A stretch of 64,000 nucleotides of DNA from Vagococcus acidifermentans (GCF_003987655.1 NZ_NGKC01000008.1:62001-126000); one strand, 5' to 3'; counted from the stretch's first letter, positions 54,453 to 63,300 are shown. A program made the numbers and translations. The notes: a model not told the origin generated them from the sequence alone.

Positions 54453-55635
54453 GGAGCAGACTTGTTTGTTTCAGGAGTCGCTTTTGAACTGGTATCAAAC
54501 GGAGCAGCGGCTTTTGCCGTGGCGGGAAAACACTGACCCGTACCGGGTGTGGGTATCGGAGATCATGCTCCAGCAGACACAGGTCGCTACTGTGATTCCT
54601 TATTTTCTACGGTTTATGGAATGGTTTCCGAGCATTCAAGCTTTGGCGGAGGCGCCTGAAGACAGGCTGTTGAAAGCTTGGGAGGGGCTGGGCTATTATT
54701 CCCGTGTGCGCAATATGCAGACGGCGGCCAAACAGATCATGACTGATTACGGCGGCAAGATGCCAAAACGGCCCGAAGACATTTCTGCTCTTAAAGGCAT
54801 CGGCCCTTATACAGCAGGTGCGATTGCGAGCATTTGTTTTCATTTGCCCGAACCGGCGGTGGACGGCAACGTGATGCGTATCTACAGCAGATTGTTTAGT
54901 ATCTGTGATGACATCGCACAGGCGAAAACGCGGAAAATATTCGAAGGAAAAGTCAGACAGACGATATCCCCGACCCAGCCCGGCGATTTTAATCAGGCGC
55001 TGATGGATTTAGGGGCAACGGTGTGTACGCCGACTTCGCCGAAATGCGATATCTGTCCGCTTGCAGCATATTGTTCTGCTCATCATGCCGGGCGCATGAC
55101 CGATTATCCGGTGAAGACGAAAAAGCCGAAGCCGGTGCCGGTTTATTATCTCGCTCAGGTGATTCAGAACAGCCGCGGAGAATTTTTGCTGGAACAGCGC
55201 AACAGTCAAGGGGTACTTTCTGGCATGTGGACGTTTCCGCTTCGTGAGGTGACTAAGGCAGCGTACCGGTGCTATCTTGACGGGTGGCGCTCGTATCAGC
55301 AGTCTAAAGAGGCACCGACATTGTTTGATTTAGTTGCCGAGGATGACGGTGAGACTCAGGCAAATGCTTTTCTCGAAGAGTTGGCTGTTTTTGGCAGTCA
55401 AGCAGTCTGGCAGAAGCAGCCGGTCGGCGAAGTGACGCATATTTTCAGCCATTTGAAGTGGTTTATCCTGCTTGCCTCAGGGTTTGAAAGAGCGGGCAGC
55501 GAGCTGACGCTGAAAGAGAATCAGCGCTGGGTCGCGCCGGAAGATTTTGCGGCGTTTGTTTTTCCCAAACCGCAACAAAAAATGGTTGCGCTCCTGTATA
55601 AAAATAATATTCTAAAAAGTGTCAGTGACAGTTAA
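54427..55635 (+). CDS. mutY: Adenine DNA glycosylase
   Basis: This enzyme removes adenine mispaired with 8-oxoguanine. It has the VSEIMLQQTQVATV helix, the helix-hairpin-helix LKGIGPYTAGAI, VDGNVMRI with the catalytic Asp, and the iron-sulfur cysteines in CTPTSPKCDICPLAAYC. A NUDIX-like C-terminal domain (about 230-360) recognises 8-oxoG. GTG at 54427 has GGAGG six bases upstream; ATG at 54421 is too close to that site and ATG at 54436 is a third option. The gene overlaps recX. Confidence 0.95.
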   Translation: MSRMREWTEEQTCLFQESLLNWYQTEQRLLPWRENTDPYRVWVSEIMLQQTQVATVIPYFLRFMEWFPSIQALAEAPEDRLLKAWEGLGYYSRVRNMQTAAKQIMTDYGGKMPKRPEDISALKGIGPYTAGAIASICFHLPEPAVDGNVMRIYSRLFSICDDIAQAKTRKIFEGKVRQTISPTQPGDFNQALMDLGATVCTPTSPKCDICPLAAYCSAHHAGRMTDYPVKTKKPKPVPVYYLAQVIQNSRGEFLLEQRNSQGVLSGMWTFPLREVTKAAYRCYLDGWRSYQQSKEAPTLFDLVAEDDGETQANAFLEELAVFGSQAVWQKQPVGEVTHIFSHLKWFILLASGFERAGSELTLKENQRWVAPEDFAAFVFPKPQQKMVALLYKNNILKSVSDS

Positions 55636-55724
55636 ACTATGATATAATGTTTTCGATGTCGGTGTAATTGAAACACCCTAACGTAAAAGTTGGCCTCTGG
55701 TCAAGGAAAGTAGGGTAATACGAA

Positions 55725-56261
55725 ATGCGAATTCCTAGAGAAGGAGAGTTCGTGACGATTCAAAGCTACAAACATGACGGCCGCTTACATCGAACATGGC
55801 GTGACACCATGGTGCTGAAAACAAGTGAACATTCCATCATCGGCGTGAATGACCACACGCTAGTCACTGAATCCGATGGACGAAGATGGGTTACGCGCGA
55901 ACCGGCAATTGTTTATTTTCATCAAAAATTCTGGTTCAATATAATTGCCATGATACGAGAAAAGGGGGTATCCTATTACTGCAATCTTGCATCACCGTAT
56001 ATTTTAGACGAAGAAGCCTTGAAGTATATCGACTATGATTTGGATATCAAGGTGTTTCCTGACGGTGAGAAACGTTTGCTGGATGTGGATGAATACGAAC
56101 AGCATCGTATCGCAATGAATTATCCCAAGGAAATTGATTTTATCCTGAAGGAAAATGTCAAGATTCTTGTGGATTGGATAAACAATGAACGGGGTCCTTT
56201 TTCAGAGGATTACGTGGCTATCTGGTTTAAACGTTATCAGCAGCTTTCACGACGATGTTAG
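55725..56261 (+). CDS. DUF402 nucleoside tri-/diphosphatase (NtdP/YgaC-like)
   Basis: A 178-residue protein with the DUF402 pattern: [15 protein letters not shown] at the N-terminus and [26 protein letters not shown] in the core, given here as family marks. Staphylococcal and Bacillus members hydrolyse nucleoside tri- and diphosphates. ATG at 55725 lies behind GGAAAGTAGGG. It has its own upstream TATAAT at 55640-55645. A terminator follows. Confidence 0.85.
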   Translation: MRIPREGEFVTIQSYKHDGRLHRTWRDTMVLKTSEHSIIGVNDHTLVTESDGRRWVTREPAIVYFHQKFWFNIIAMIREKGVSYYCNLASPYILDEEALKYIDYDLDIKVFPDGEKRLLDVDEYEQHRIAMNYPKEIDFILKENVKILVDWINNERGPFSEDYVAIWFKRYQQLSRRC

Positions 56262-56297
56262 TCAGTCATGTTAAGCAGAATTCTCAAAAAAGCAAGA

Positions 56298-56336
56298 AGA
56301 ACTTTCCGCTGATTCAGCAGGAAAGTTCTTTCTTTA
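56298..56336 (+). terminator. Terminator after the DUF402 gene
   Basis: AGAACTTTCC pairs with GGAAAGTTCT, with an inner GCTGA/TCAGC stem, then a T-rich tail. Confidence 0.85.
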
Positions 56337-56368
56337 TAAAAAATCGACTCAATAAAAGAGGTGTTGAA

Positions 56369-56827
56369 ATGACTGTGACGATCCATCAGGTGACCTATGA
56401 CAGCGCTGACTACCACCGGCTGTTTTGGATACGGAATGACGTGCTGCGGCGGCCGTTGGGGTTGGTGCTGCAGCGCGCTGATTTCCCGGAAGAAGCGCAG
56501 ACCTGTCATTTGGGGGCGCTGCATGACGGTGTGTATATCGGTGCCGGCTGCTGTCTGCTCAAAAATGGCGTCATGCGGGCGAGTCAGATTGCCGTGCTGC
56601 CCGAATATCAAGGGAAGGCTGTCGGGCGGCTGCTGATGAATGAAATTATTTCTTTGGCACGGGGCAAAGGGGCTGAAAGCGTGGTGCTGGATGCGCGGCA
56701 GACCGCCTTTGCCTTTTATGAAAAGCTGGGGTTTACTTATGCCGGCAGGCCGTTCACCAAACTTGGCGTGTCGCACCGCACGATGATATTGCCGCTAAAA
56801 AAAGCCCCTTCCGCAAGGGGAAGAGGC
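56369..56827 (+). CDS. GNAT-family N-acetyltransferase A
   Basis: A 152-residue GNAT protein. SQIAVLPEYQGKAVGRLLMNE is the acetyl-CoA loop (Q/RxxGxG/A form, written here as QGKAVG). FYEKLGFTYAG is the usual GNAT C-terminal block. ATG at 56369 follows AGAGGTG; an open frame extends upstream to 56255 without support. The last codons (KKAPSARGRG) are read from DNA that forms the terminator of the convergent gene, so that tail probably has no folded role. Substrate unknown. Confidence 0.87.
56797..56821 (-). terminator. Terminator of acetyltransferase B, inside the end of gene A
   Basis: CCCCTT-CCGC-AAGGGG at 56805-56820 is followed, on the minus strand, by GC and seven T. The stem lies within the last codons of the plus-strand gene. 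Confidence 0.8.
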
Positions 56828-56837
56828 TGAGAGACGC

Positions 56838-57272
56838 TTAGCGAAGCTCTTTTTTCATGTCATAGTGGGGGATATTGGCATCCAAATATTCGTTGCCGTA
56901 CGCCTCATACCCGAGAGTACAGTAAAATCCTAGTGCAGTGGTCTGGGCGCCGAGTACTAGCTCTGTTGCCCCGGCAGCACGGGCGAAATCCTCAGCTGCC
57001 AGCATGATTTTTTCACCGTATCTTTTTCCGCGGGCCGCCTTCAGTACAGCGACGCGCTGGACTTTGTAGATGGCGTCTGATTTAGGCAGCAGCCGGCAGG
57101 TCGCAAGCGGACGGCCCTCATCGTAAAGCACAAAATGTGTACAGCTGTCCTCTGCCATGATTTCCTCCGTTTCCGAGACATGCTGTTCTTTGATGAACAC
57201 GTCTTTGCGGATAGCCAGCGCATCGCGGTAAACGGCTGATGTTGTATCGGCGGTGTGGCGGATTGTTATCAC
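56838..57272 (-). CDS. GNAT-family N-acetyltransferase B
   Basis: A 144-residue GNAT protein of the ElaA/YjcF-like group. RKDVFIKEQHVSETEE near the N-terminus, QRVAVLKAARGKRYGEKIM as the acetyl-CoA loop and FYCTLGYEAYGNEY at the end are family marks. GTG at 57272 has AAGGGG nine bases upstream; ATG at 57281 touches that site. It faces gene A and both share a small terminator region. Substrate unknown. Confidence 0.87.
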   Translation of the reverse strand: MITIRHTADTTSAVYRDALAIRKDVFIKEQHVSETEEIMAEDSCTHFVLYDEGRPLATCRLLPKSDAIYKVQRVAVLKAARGKRYGEKIMLAAEDFARAAGATELVLGAQTTALGFYCTLGYEAYGNEYLDANIPHYDMKKELR

Positions 57273-57381
57273 TCGAATCATCCCCTTGAACAAAATTATC
57301 GAAAAATGAAGCTTTTTTTTCTGAAATCAATTATACTATAAACTAGATGTATTCGCATGTTGTTATTTCTGGAGGAATGTC

Positions 57382-58497
57382 ATGATAGATAAGTTAATGA
57401 AGTCCAAGCTGATGTTTTGGTCACTGGAGCTGTTGATTCTGGCAGCGCTGATTTTCGTCAGCAGTCAAATCAAGTTTCTGTTTGCCCCTTTGTTTACGTT
57501 TATCTCGACTCTTTTTGCGCCGATTTTGATTGCGGGCTTTTTGTTTTACGTCTTGAACCCGCTGGTACAGTTTCTGCAAAAAAGAGGTATTAAAAAAAAT
57601 CTGGCTGTCGCCATTGTCTTTCTTGTGCTGATTGGCGCGCTGGTACTGTTGTTTGTTATGATTATTCCAAATCTTGTGAAGCAGTTCGGGCTCTTGATTA
57701 ACGCCACACCCGGCATTATTGCCAAGGTCGAGCAATTCATCAATGACGTGGTGCAGCATCCCCAATTCAAAAATTTGGATATTGAATCGTATCTTAACCA
57801 GCTGGATATTTCATTTGGCGAAATCATCAAGTCAACTGTCAACAACGTCACCACCAGTATCGGTGCCATCGTATCGTCAGTTGCCAGTGTGCTGGTCGTG
57901 GTCTTGACCGTCCCGTTTATTCTGTTTTACATGCTGAAGGACGGCGACCGTTTTATCCCAAGCATCCAAAAGTATTTTCCGAAGAAGCACGAACAGGAGA
58001 TTACTTCGCTGCTGGCAAAAATGAACCGGACGATTTCCAAATATATCAGCGGTCAAGTCATTGAGTGTACGTTTGTTGCTATTGGGACATTTATCGGTTA
58101 TTTACTGATTGGTGTCGATTATGCTTTCTTGTTCGGCTGTATTGCCGGTGTAACGAACATGATTCCTTATATCGGTCCTTATCTCGGATTGGCTCCGGCG
58201 GTTTTCGTCACGGTATTTACCGACCCTTGGAAGGCGCTGTTAGCCTGCGTGGTCGTCCTGATTGTTCAACAACTTGACGGCAACATCGTTTTTCCGAATG
58301 TTATCGGTAAAAGTCTGGACATCCATCCATTGACGATTATCCTGATTTTACTGGTGGCGGGCAACATTGCCGGACTGCTGGGAATGATACTCGGAGTGCC
58401 GTTTTATGCTGTGGTAAAAACAATTGTTGTGCACGTTTATGACATTGTTAAACTTAACCAGCATGAAAAAATATTAAATCGGTCAAAAAACTCATAA
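57382..58497 (+). CDS. AI-2E family transporter (YdbI/TqsA-like)
   Basis: A 371-residue membrane protein with about seven to eight helices. Two helices at the N-terminus, a soluble segment (about 115-170), and a C-terminal group with VTNMIPYIGPYLG fit the AI-2E transporter family (PF01594). Members have been linked to AI-2 export or to ion antiport, so the substrate is open. ATG at 57382 follows GGAGGA. The gene stands alone. Confidence 0.9.
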   Translation: MIDKLMKSKLMFWSLELLILAALIFVSSQIKFLFAPLFTFISTLFAPILIAGFLFYVLNPLVQFLQKRGIKKNLAVAIVFLVLIGALVLLFVMIIPNLVKQFGLLINATPGIIAKVEQFINDVVQHPQFKNLDIESYLNQLDISFGEIIKSTVNNVTTSIGAIVSSVASVLVVVLTVPFILFYMLKDGDRFIPSIQKYFPKKHEQEITSLLAKMNRTISKYISGQVIECTFVAIGTFIGYLLIGVDYAFLFGCIAGVTNMIPYIGPYLGLAPAVFVTVFTDPWKALLACVVVLIVQQLDGNIVFPNVIGKSLDIHPLTIILILLVAGNIAGLLGMILGVPFYAVVKTIVVHVYDIVKLNQHEKILNRSKNS

Positions 58498-58592
58498 ACT
58501 CAGTATGGACTGATTGCCAAACGGGGTACTTTGTGATAGGATTTTTCTATAATGTGTACATTTTAATTTATTAAGTAGGGAGAGAATAGCTT

Positions 58593-59948
58593 ATGAACGC
58601 TGACCCTGGGAGTCAGTCGCTTATTGCTAATATATTATTATTAGTTTTTCTAACTTTGTTAAACGCCTTTTTTGCCGCTGCTGAAATGGCTGTTGTGTCG
58701 GTTAATAAAAACCGAGTTGAACAGAAAGCATCAGAAGGAGACAAAAAGTCTCAAAAATTGCTGAACCTGATTATGGATTCCGGCAACTTTTTATCAACTA
58801 TCCAAGTCGGAATCACCTTGGTGAATATCCTGTCAGGTGCCTCTTTGGCAGACAGCTTTTCTTCAAAATTAGCACCGTTACTGGGCGGCACGCTGATTGC
58901 TAAAAAAGCGTCACAAGTTATCATCCTGATTTTGTTAACGTATATATCCATTGTGTTTGGTGAGTTATATCCAAAACGTATTGCCTTGAACAAATCCGAG
59001 GAAGTTGCCAAGTTTGCCATGAAGCCGATTAAACTTATCGGAGTCATTGCCAAACCGTTTGTGTGGCTGCTTTCCAGTTCGACCAATCTGCTGAGCCGGC
59101 TTACACCGATGACTTTCGATGATGCAGATGATAAAATGACCCGTGAGGAAATGGCCTATATCTTGTCGACCGAGGACGTCCTCGACTCCGATGAGCTGGA
59201 GATGGTCCAGGGGGTCTTTTCACTGGACGAGACGCTCGCACGGGAAATCATGGTGCCTCGGACCGAAGCCTTTATGATTGATATCCACGACCCGATACAG
59301 GAAAATATCGATAAAGTGGTATCCAATACGTTTTCCCGTATTCCGGTCTACGATGACGATAAAGACAAAGTCATCGGTATATTGCACTTGAAAAATCTGT
59401 TAAAAGCTGCGCGGAAGGACGGTTTTGACAAAATCGACCTGCTGGATGTGATTCATGAGCCGCTGTTCGTACCGGAAACGATTTATATCGATGACCTGAT
59501 GCTCGAATTGAAGAAGACTCAGAACCATATGGCGATACTTTTGGACGAGTACGGCGGGGTCGTCGGTCTAGTGACTCTGGAAGATTTACTGGAAGAAATC
59601 GTTGGTGAAATCGACGACGAGTCCGATGAATTGTCCATCGAGCAGCTGTATACGAAAATTGCGCCCGGCGAATACCTTGTGCAAGGGAAAATGCCAATCG
59701 ACGACTTTAACAAATCCTTTAACACGACGCTTGATATGAGCGATGTGGACACGATGGCAGGGTACATGATTACTGCTCTAGGTGTCATTCCGGATGAAGG
59801 CGAGCGGATTTCCATCAACGCGGAAAATCTGACATTGACAACTGCGAAAATGGAGGGCACGCGCCTGTTGGAACTGCATGTCAAAGTTCATGACAAGCCG
59901 TCCGAAGAGGATGAACAGCCCGCAAAAAAATCGACAAAAGATGAGTAG
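58593..59948 (+). CDS. CNNM/CorC-type membrane protein with CBS domains
   Basis: A 451-residue protein with an N-terminal DUF21/CNNM membrane domain (about 1-190, three to four helices), two CBS domains (about 210-330) and a CorC/HlyC C-terminal domain (about 350-430). FFAAAEMAVVSVNKNRVE, IMVPRTEAF, LLDEYGGVVGLVTLEDLLEEIVGEI and the acidic tail fit family members implicated in Mg2+ or Co2+ efflux and once called hemolysins. ATG at 58593 follows AGGGAGAG. A terminator follows. Metal specificity is unknown. Confidence 0.92.
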   Translation: MNADPGSQSLIANILLLVFLTLLNAFFAAAEMAVVSVNKNRVEQKASEGDKKSQKLLNLIMDSGNFLSTIQVGITLVNILSGASLADSFSSKLAPLLGGTLIAKKASQVIILILLTYISIVFGELYPKRIALNKSEEVAKFAMKPIKLIGVIAKPFVWLLSSSTNLLSRLTPMTFDDADDKMTREEMAYILSTEDVLDSDELEMVQGVFSLDETLAREIMVPRTEAFMIDIHDPIQENIDKVVSNTFSRIPVYDDDKDKVIGILHLKNLLKAARKDGFDKIDLLDVIHEPLFVPETIYIDDLMLELKKTQNHMAILLDEYGGVVGLVTLEDLLEEIVGEIDDESDELSIEQLYTKIAPGEYLVQGKMPIDDFNKSFNTTLDMSDVDTMAGYMITALGVIPDEGERISINAENLTLTTAKMEGTRLLELHVKVHDKPSEEDEQPAKKSTKDE

Positions 59949-59950
59949 AT

Positions 59951-59982
59951 AAAACTTCCAGGCCGAACGCTTGGAAGTTTTT
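59951..59982 (+). terminator. Terminator after the CorC-type gene
   Basis: AAAACTTCCA pairs with TGGAAGTTTT around an 11-base loop, with more T after it. Confidence 0.85.
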
Positions 59983-60028
59983 CAAAGTGTATGAAAACGG
60001 CAAAAATGCTTGCAAAGAGGTGACGTTA

Positions 60029-60583
60029 TTGGAAAATATCGGTGCAAAAGTAAAGAAACTGCGGCAGGAGAAAAACCTGACGTTAAGAGAGATGAGTGAA
60101 AAAATTAATTTATCCACGGGCTATCTGTCACAATTTGAACGAGGTATCACGACCATTGCGGTGGAATATTTATACAAAATTTCAGATATTTTGGGTGTCA
60201 GCATCAATTATTTTTTTTCCGAGTCTGAACCGGCCGATTCGATAGTGTTGAGAAGCTATGAACAATCTGTCTCCAAAATCCTCAACCAGTGCGTGTACCG
60301 CTCGTTGAGCCACACATCGGCTGAAAAAAACATGGCCCCCGAAATCGTCGAGCTGTTGCCTGCGATGGGGAAGCCCGAAGTGGTAAAAGTTTACCCGCAT
60401 GAAGGAGAAGAGTTTGTCTATGTGCTACAAGGTGTTTTGACACTGCTCTTTGAGGACGAAGAGTATCATTTGTATCCGGGCGATTCTGCCCATTATTTAT
60501 CAGACACGCCTCATAACTGGATGAATGAGACCAATGATGTGGTGAAAATTCTGGTCGTTCACAGTCAAACGGAGATATGCTGA
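60029..60583 (+). CDS. XRE regulator with cupin domain
   Basis: A 184-residue regulator with an N-terminal helix-turn-helix (about 1-60; LREMSEKINLSTGYLSQFERG) and a C-terminal cupin (about 110-180; HEGEEFVYVLQG and PHNWMN). Proteins of this PuuR/SinR-cupin type respond to small ligands such as polyamines or amino acids. TTG at 60029 lies eight bases after AGAGG; a GTG at 59987 is in frame but has no site and falls next to the previous terminator. No adjacent target operon is obvious. Confidence 0.88.
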   Translation: MENIGAKVKKLRQEKNLTLREMSEKINLSTGYLSQFERGITTIAVEYLYKISDILGVSINYFFSESEPADSIVLRSYEQSVSKILNQCVYRSLSHTSAEKNMAPEIVELLPAMGKPEVVKVYPHEGEEFVYVLQGVLTLLFEDEEYHLYPGDSAHYLSDTPHNWMNETNDVVKILVVHSQTEIC

Positions 60584-60596
60584 GAGGAGCCAATTG

Positions 60597-60641
60597 AAAA
60601 GCACTGTTCTGTAAAGCGTTGCAGAACAATGCTTTTTTTTT
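60597..60641 (+). terminator. Terminator after the XRE-cupin gene
   Basis: AAAAGCACTGTTCTG pairs with CAGAACA-ATGCTTTT with one change, followed by a long T run. Confidence 0.85.
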
Positions 60642-60655
60642 GTTACCAGAAGATA

Positions 60656-60693
60656 GTTAATAACTGTTAATAACTGTTATACACTGTTTATAG
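60656..60693 (+). promoter_or_regulatory. Helically phased repeats before the GntR operon
   Basis: Four units follow with a 10-base period: GTTAATAACT, GTTAATAACT, GTTATACACT and GTTTATAG. The stretch sits 13 bases before the GntR-type start and is the likely operator. Confidence 0.7.
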
Positions 60694-60705
60694 AAAGGAG
60701 GACTT

Positions 60706-61083
60706 ATGAATATCATTATTAATAATTCTTCAATGATTCCAATTTATGAGCAGCTCATTGACCAAATAAAATCCCAAATCATTGATGGACGCATCAGTGA
60801 GGGAGAGAGTCTTCCTTCGGTCAGGGCTATGGCCAAGGAATTACGTATCAGCGCGCTGACGGTCAAAAAAGCGTATGACCTTTTAGAAATGGAAGGTTTT
60901 ATTACGACTGTCCACGGTAAAGGGAGCTATGTCAACAGCTTGAATGTCAGCGTGTTAGAAGAGGAGAACAAAAAAGAAATTGAAGCGGCATTTGATCATC
61001 TGATAAAAAAAGCACGTCTTGCCGGTTTGACAGATGAAGAGATTGCGTCGTTATTTACAATGTTATTGGAGGGGGAACAATGA
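60706..61083 (+). CDS. GntR-family (YtrA subfamily) regulator
   Basis: A 125-residue regulator with a winged helix (about 10-75; YEQLIDQIKSQIIDGRISEGESLPSVRAMAKELRIS is the start of this domain, given here by its ends YEQLIDQIK and AMAKELRIS) and a short C-terminal tail that forms the YtrA-type dimer part. ATG at 60706 follows AAGGAGG. YtrA-type proteins repress the ABC transporter encoded with them. The gene overlaps the ATPase gene by four bases, and phased repeats upstream fit autoregulation. Confidence 0.9.
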   Translation: MNIIINNSSMIPIYEQLIDQIKSQIIDGRISEGESLPSVRAMAKELRISALTVKKAYDLLEMEGFITTVHGKGSYVNSLNVSVLEEENKKEIEAAFDHLIKKARLAGLTDEEIASLFTMLLEGEQ

Positions 61084-61796
61084 TTTCTATCAAAAATGCG
61101 AAAAAAAACTACCCTAATTTTCAGCTGGAATGCAGCCTTGAAGTACCTGCCGGCTACATTAGCGGAATCATTGGAAGCAATGGTGCCGGCAAAAGCACCT
61201 TGTTTAAATTGATGCTCGGGTTGATTTCTGCAGATGGCGGGCAGATCGAGCTGTTGGGAAAAGACATCAGGCAGATGGATGCGAGGGATAAAGAACAGGT
61301 GGGAGTCGTACTGACAGACACCGGCTTTAGCGACTTTCTTAATATCAGGGAGATTGCCAAAGTGCTCGGTTCATTATACAGCAAGTTTGATAAAGAGCTG
61401 TTTCATTTATTATGCGACAGGTTTCAGCTGCCCCAAGACAAAAAGATTCAGGATTTTTCAACAGGGATGCGGGCAAAGTTAAAGACGATTATTGCTGTGA
61501 CCCACGATGCCCAGCTTTTGATACTGGATGAAGTCACAGCCGGTTTGGATGTCATTGTCAGAAATGAAATCCTCGACTTGCTCCGGGAATACATGGAAGA
61601 AAATGAGGAGCGGACGATTCTAATTAGTTCGCATATCTCTTCGGATTTGGAGCACCTTTGTGATGATATTTACATGCTTAAAGAAGGCAAAATTATTTTG
61701 CATGAAGACATGGATAGACTGCTGAGCCAGTATGCCGTGCTGAAGCTGGATGAACAGCAGTATGCAAATATTGATAAAACATATATTATGGCGTAA
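61080..61796 (+). CDS. ABC transporter ATPase, shortened by an in-frame stop
   Basis: The 238-residue product has all ATPase motifs: Walker A GSNGAGKST, a signature FSTGMRAKLK (variant of LSGGQ), Walker B LLILDEVTAGLD and the H-loop ISSH. It belongs to the ABC-2 type group (YtrB/EcsA-like). ATG at 61080 overlaps the regulator. The frame continues after TAA (61794-61796) for 44 codons to TGA at 61929-61931, which overlaps the permease ATG at 61928. That tail reads like the C-terminal part of related ATPases, so the protein has probably lost about 45 residues. Confidence 0.85.
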   Translation: MISIKNAKKNYPNFQLECSLEVPAGYISGIIGSNGAGKSTLFKLMLGLISADGGQIELLGKDIRQMDARDKEQVGVVLTDTGFSDFLNIREIAKVLGSLYSKFDKELFHLLCDRFQLPQDKKIQDFSTGMRAKLKTIIAVTHDAQLLILDEVTAGLDVIVRNEILDLLREYMEENEERTILISSHISSDLEHLCDDIYMLKEGKIILHEDMDRLLSQYAVLKLDEQQYANIDKTYIMA

Positions 61797-61931
61797 AAAA
61801 AAGAGCCATTCGGTTATCTTTGCATGACTAATGAACGGCAGTATTATCTGGAAAACTATCCTGATGTCGTGATTGAAAAATCGGCCATTGATGAGCTGAT
61901 GCTGCTGATGAATCGAGGTGAATTGCGATGA
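61797..61931 (+). pseudogene. Detached C-terminal coding tail of the ABC ATPase
   Basis: This 44-codon segment is in frame with the ATPase and encodes EPFGYLCMTNE and a helical end with IEKSAIDELMLLMNRGE. It ends in an ATGA overlap with the permease gene, the standard arrangement for translationally coupled ABC-2 operons. No ribosome site serves it, so it is probably not made. GAGGTG near its end is the ribosome site of the permease. Confidence 0.8.
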
Positions 61932-62578
61932 TCGGGTTGCTGCGAAAAGATTTATATGTGCTGAAATCCCAGAAATTATTTGTCACACAACTTATTTTTG
62001 TAGTGATAGCACTGGTAATCGGGTATGAGGAACCGATTTTAGGGGTGTTTGCGGGGACGATTCTGGCATCAACGTTGAGTATTACGACGATTGCATATGA
62101 TGATTACAATAACAGCAGCACCTTTTTGTTCACGCTGCCGATTTCCCGTAAAACGTATGTTGTCAGCAAATATCTGTTCAGCTTGCTGTTTTGTGTGGCT
62201 GTCAGTATGGTTGTTAGTCTGATTATATTTTTCTGGCATTTTTCGCTTTTGACTGCCGGCGGTCTCGGGACATGGCTGCTGCAGGTCCTGATTGTCACGC
62301 TGGCTCCGATGCTCTTTGCATCGTTAATGATACCAATCAACTTAAAATTCGGTACCGAACGGGGTAGAATCGTGATGGTCGTGCTCTTTGTAGCGGTTGG
62401 TATCTTGTCGCCGTTTGCCTCGGATTTGATTCAATCAGCAAGGGCTCAATCGTTCCTTTTGTTTATCAGCAGACAAGACACATGGATGTTACTGTTGCTG
62501 TTTGTCGCGGTCATCAGCTTGGTTGCTTTGTTTTCGGTGGTCATCAGCGTACATGTCATGCGCAAAAAAGAGTTTTAA
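61928..62578 (+). CDS. ABC-2 type permease
   Basis: A 216-residue membrane protein with six predicted helices. The N-terminal MIGLLRKDLYVLKSQK and the TIAYDDYNNSSTFLFTLPISRKTYV loop are typical of the ABC-2 permease subgroup paired with YtrA-type regulators. ATG at 61928 follows GAGGTG at seven bases. It should form the membrane part of the exporter with the ATPase. The substrate is unknown; relatives act in envelope stress or lantibiotic defence. Confidence 0.88.
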   Translation: MIGLLRKDLYVLKSQKLFVTQLIFVVIALVIGYEEPILGVFAGTILASTLSITTIAYDDYNNSSTFLFTLPISRKTYVVSKYLFSLLFCVAVSMVVSLIIFFWHFSLLTAGGLGTWLLQVLIVTLAPMLFASLMIPINLKFGTERGRIVMVVLFVAVGILSPFASDLIQSARAQSFLLFISRQDTWMLLLLFVAVISLVALFSVVISVHVMRKKEF

Positions 62579-62615
62579 GTATGTCGACTTTAAATTGGAC
62601 TGTTTATAAAGGGGA

Positions 62616-62653
62616 AGCCTGCACTCGCTATTGATTGAGTGCAGGCTTTTTTT
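62616..62653. terminator. Terminator between the permease and dhaS genes
   Basis: AGCCTGCACTC pairs with GAGTGCAGGCT around a 10-base loop, with seven T on the plus strand. Confidence 0.88.
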
Positions 62654-62674
62654 GCCTTTGTTCAGCAGTTTGCT

Positions 62675-63226
62675 TTAAACCGCTTTGCCGCAGAAATGGT
62701 TTAAGTTTTGACTAAGCGCGCTCTCAATCTGGGTAAGGTCTTCTTTGCAGTTTGAGGCAAGCCAGTCTTTGATTGTGCCTTTGAGGGCGTATGCTAAAAA
62801 TTTGATTTGCTGTTCCTTAACGAGCGGGTCAGTGTACGGTCTGCCGGCTGTATCTGCAACAATGACTGCTACCAGCTCTTGGCAGTGGGGCAGGACGAGG
62901 TCATCAAATGCCACAGGCGGCGGCAAGTACAGCACCTTTTGGTAATACGGCTGATTCTTTTGAAAATGAACCAGCAAACGGTGGATGATGGCTGTCCAGT
63001 GTTCATATCCGATAAAGTCGGTGACGGTTTCTGTCAGTTCTTGGTGATAAATCCACGTTAGCAAATCATATTTATCTGTGAAATAATCATAAAAAGTCTG
63101 TCGCCGGTAATCGGCTGCTGTCATAATTTCTTTCACCGAAATTTTCTGGAAATCCGTTTGTTTCAGCAGGTTTTTAAACGAATAGGCGATGACTTTTTTT
63201 GTAATGAGCGAGCCGTTGGGCATCAT
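62675..63226 (-). CDS. dhaS: TetR-family activator of the dihydroxyacetone operon (DhaS-like)
   Basis: A 183-residue TetR-type protein. The N-terminal helix-turn-helix has ISVKEIMTAADYRRQTFYDYFTDKYDL, a close match to the DhaS subgroup. In Lactococcus, DhaS with the DhaK paralogue DhaQ activates dihydroxyacetone kinase genes. ATG at 63226 follows GAGGTG at seven bases. It diverges from a dihydroxyacetone-kinase subunit gene, and a matching DhaS operator lies between the two starts. This supports the name well. Confidence 0.9.
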   Translation of the reverse strand: MMPNGSLITKKVIAYSFKNLLKQTDFQKISVKEIMTAADYRRQTFYDYFTDKYDLLTWIYHQELTETVTDFIGYEHWTAIIHRLLVHFQKNQPYYQKVLYLPPPVAFDDLVLPHCQELVAVIVADTAGRPYTDPLVKEQQIKFLAYALKGTIKDWLASNCKEDLTQIESALSQNLNHFCGKAV

Positions 63227-63300
63227 AGTGTTACACCTCAATTTTCTTCTATCAGCATAACAAGTTATACAGGTCTTGACAAATCAATTTTTTGTTAAAC

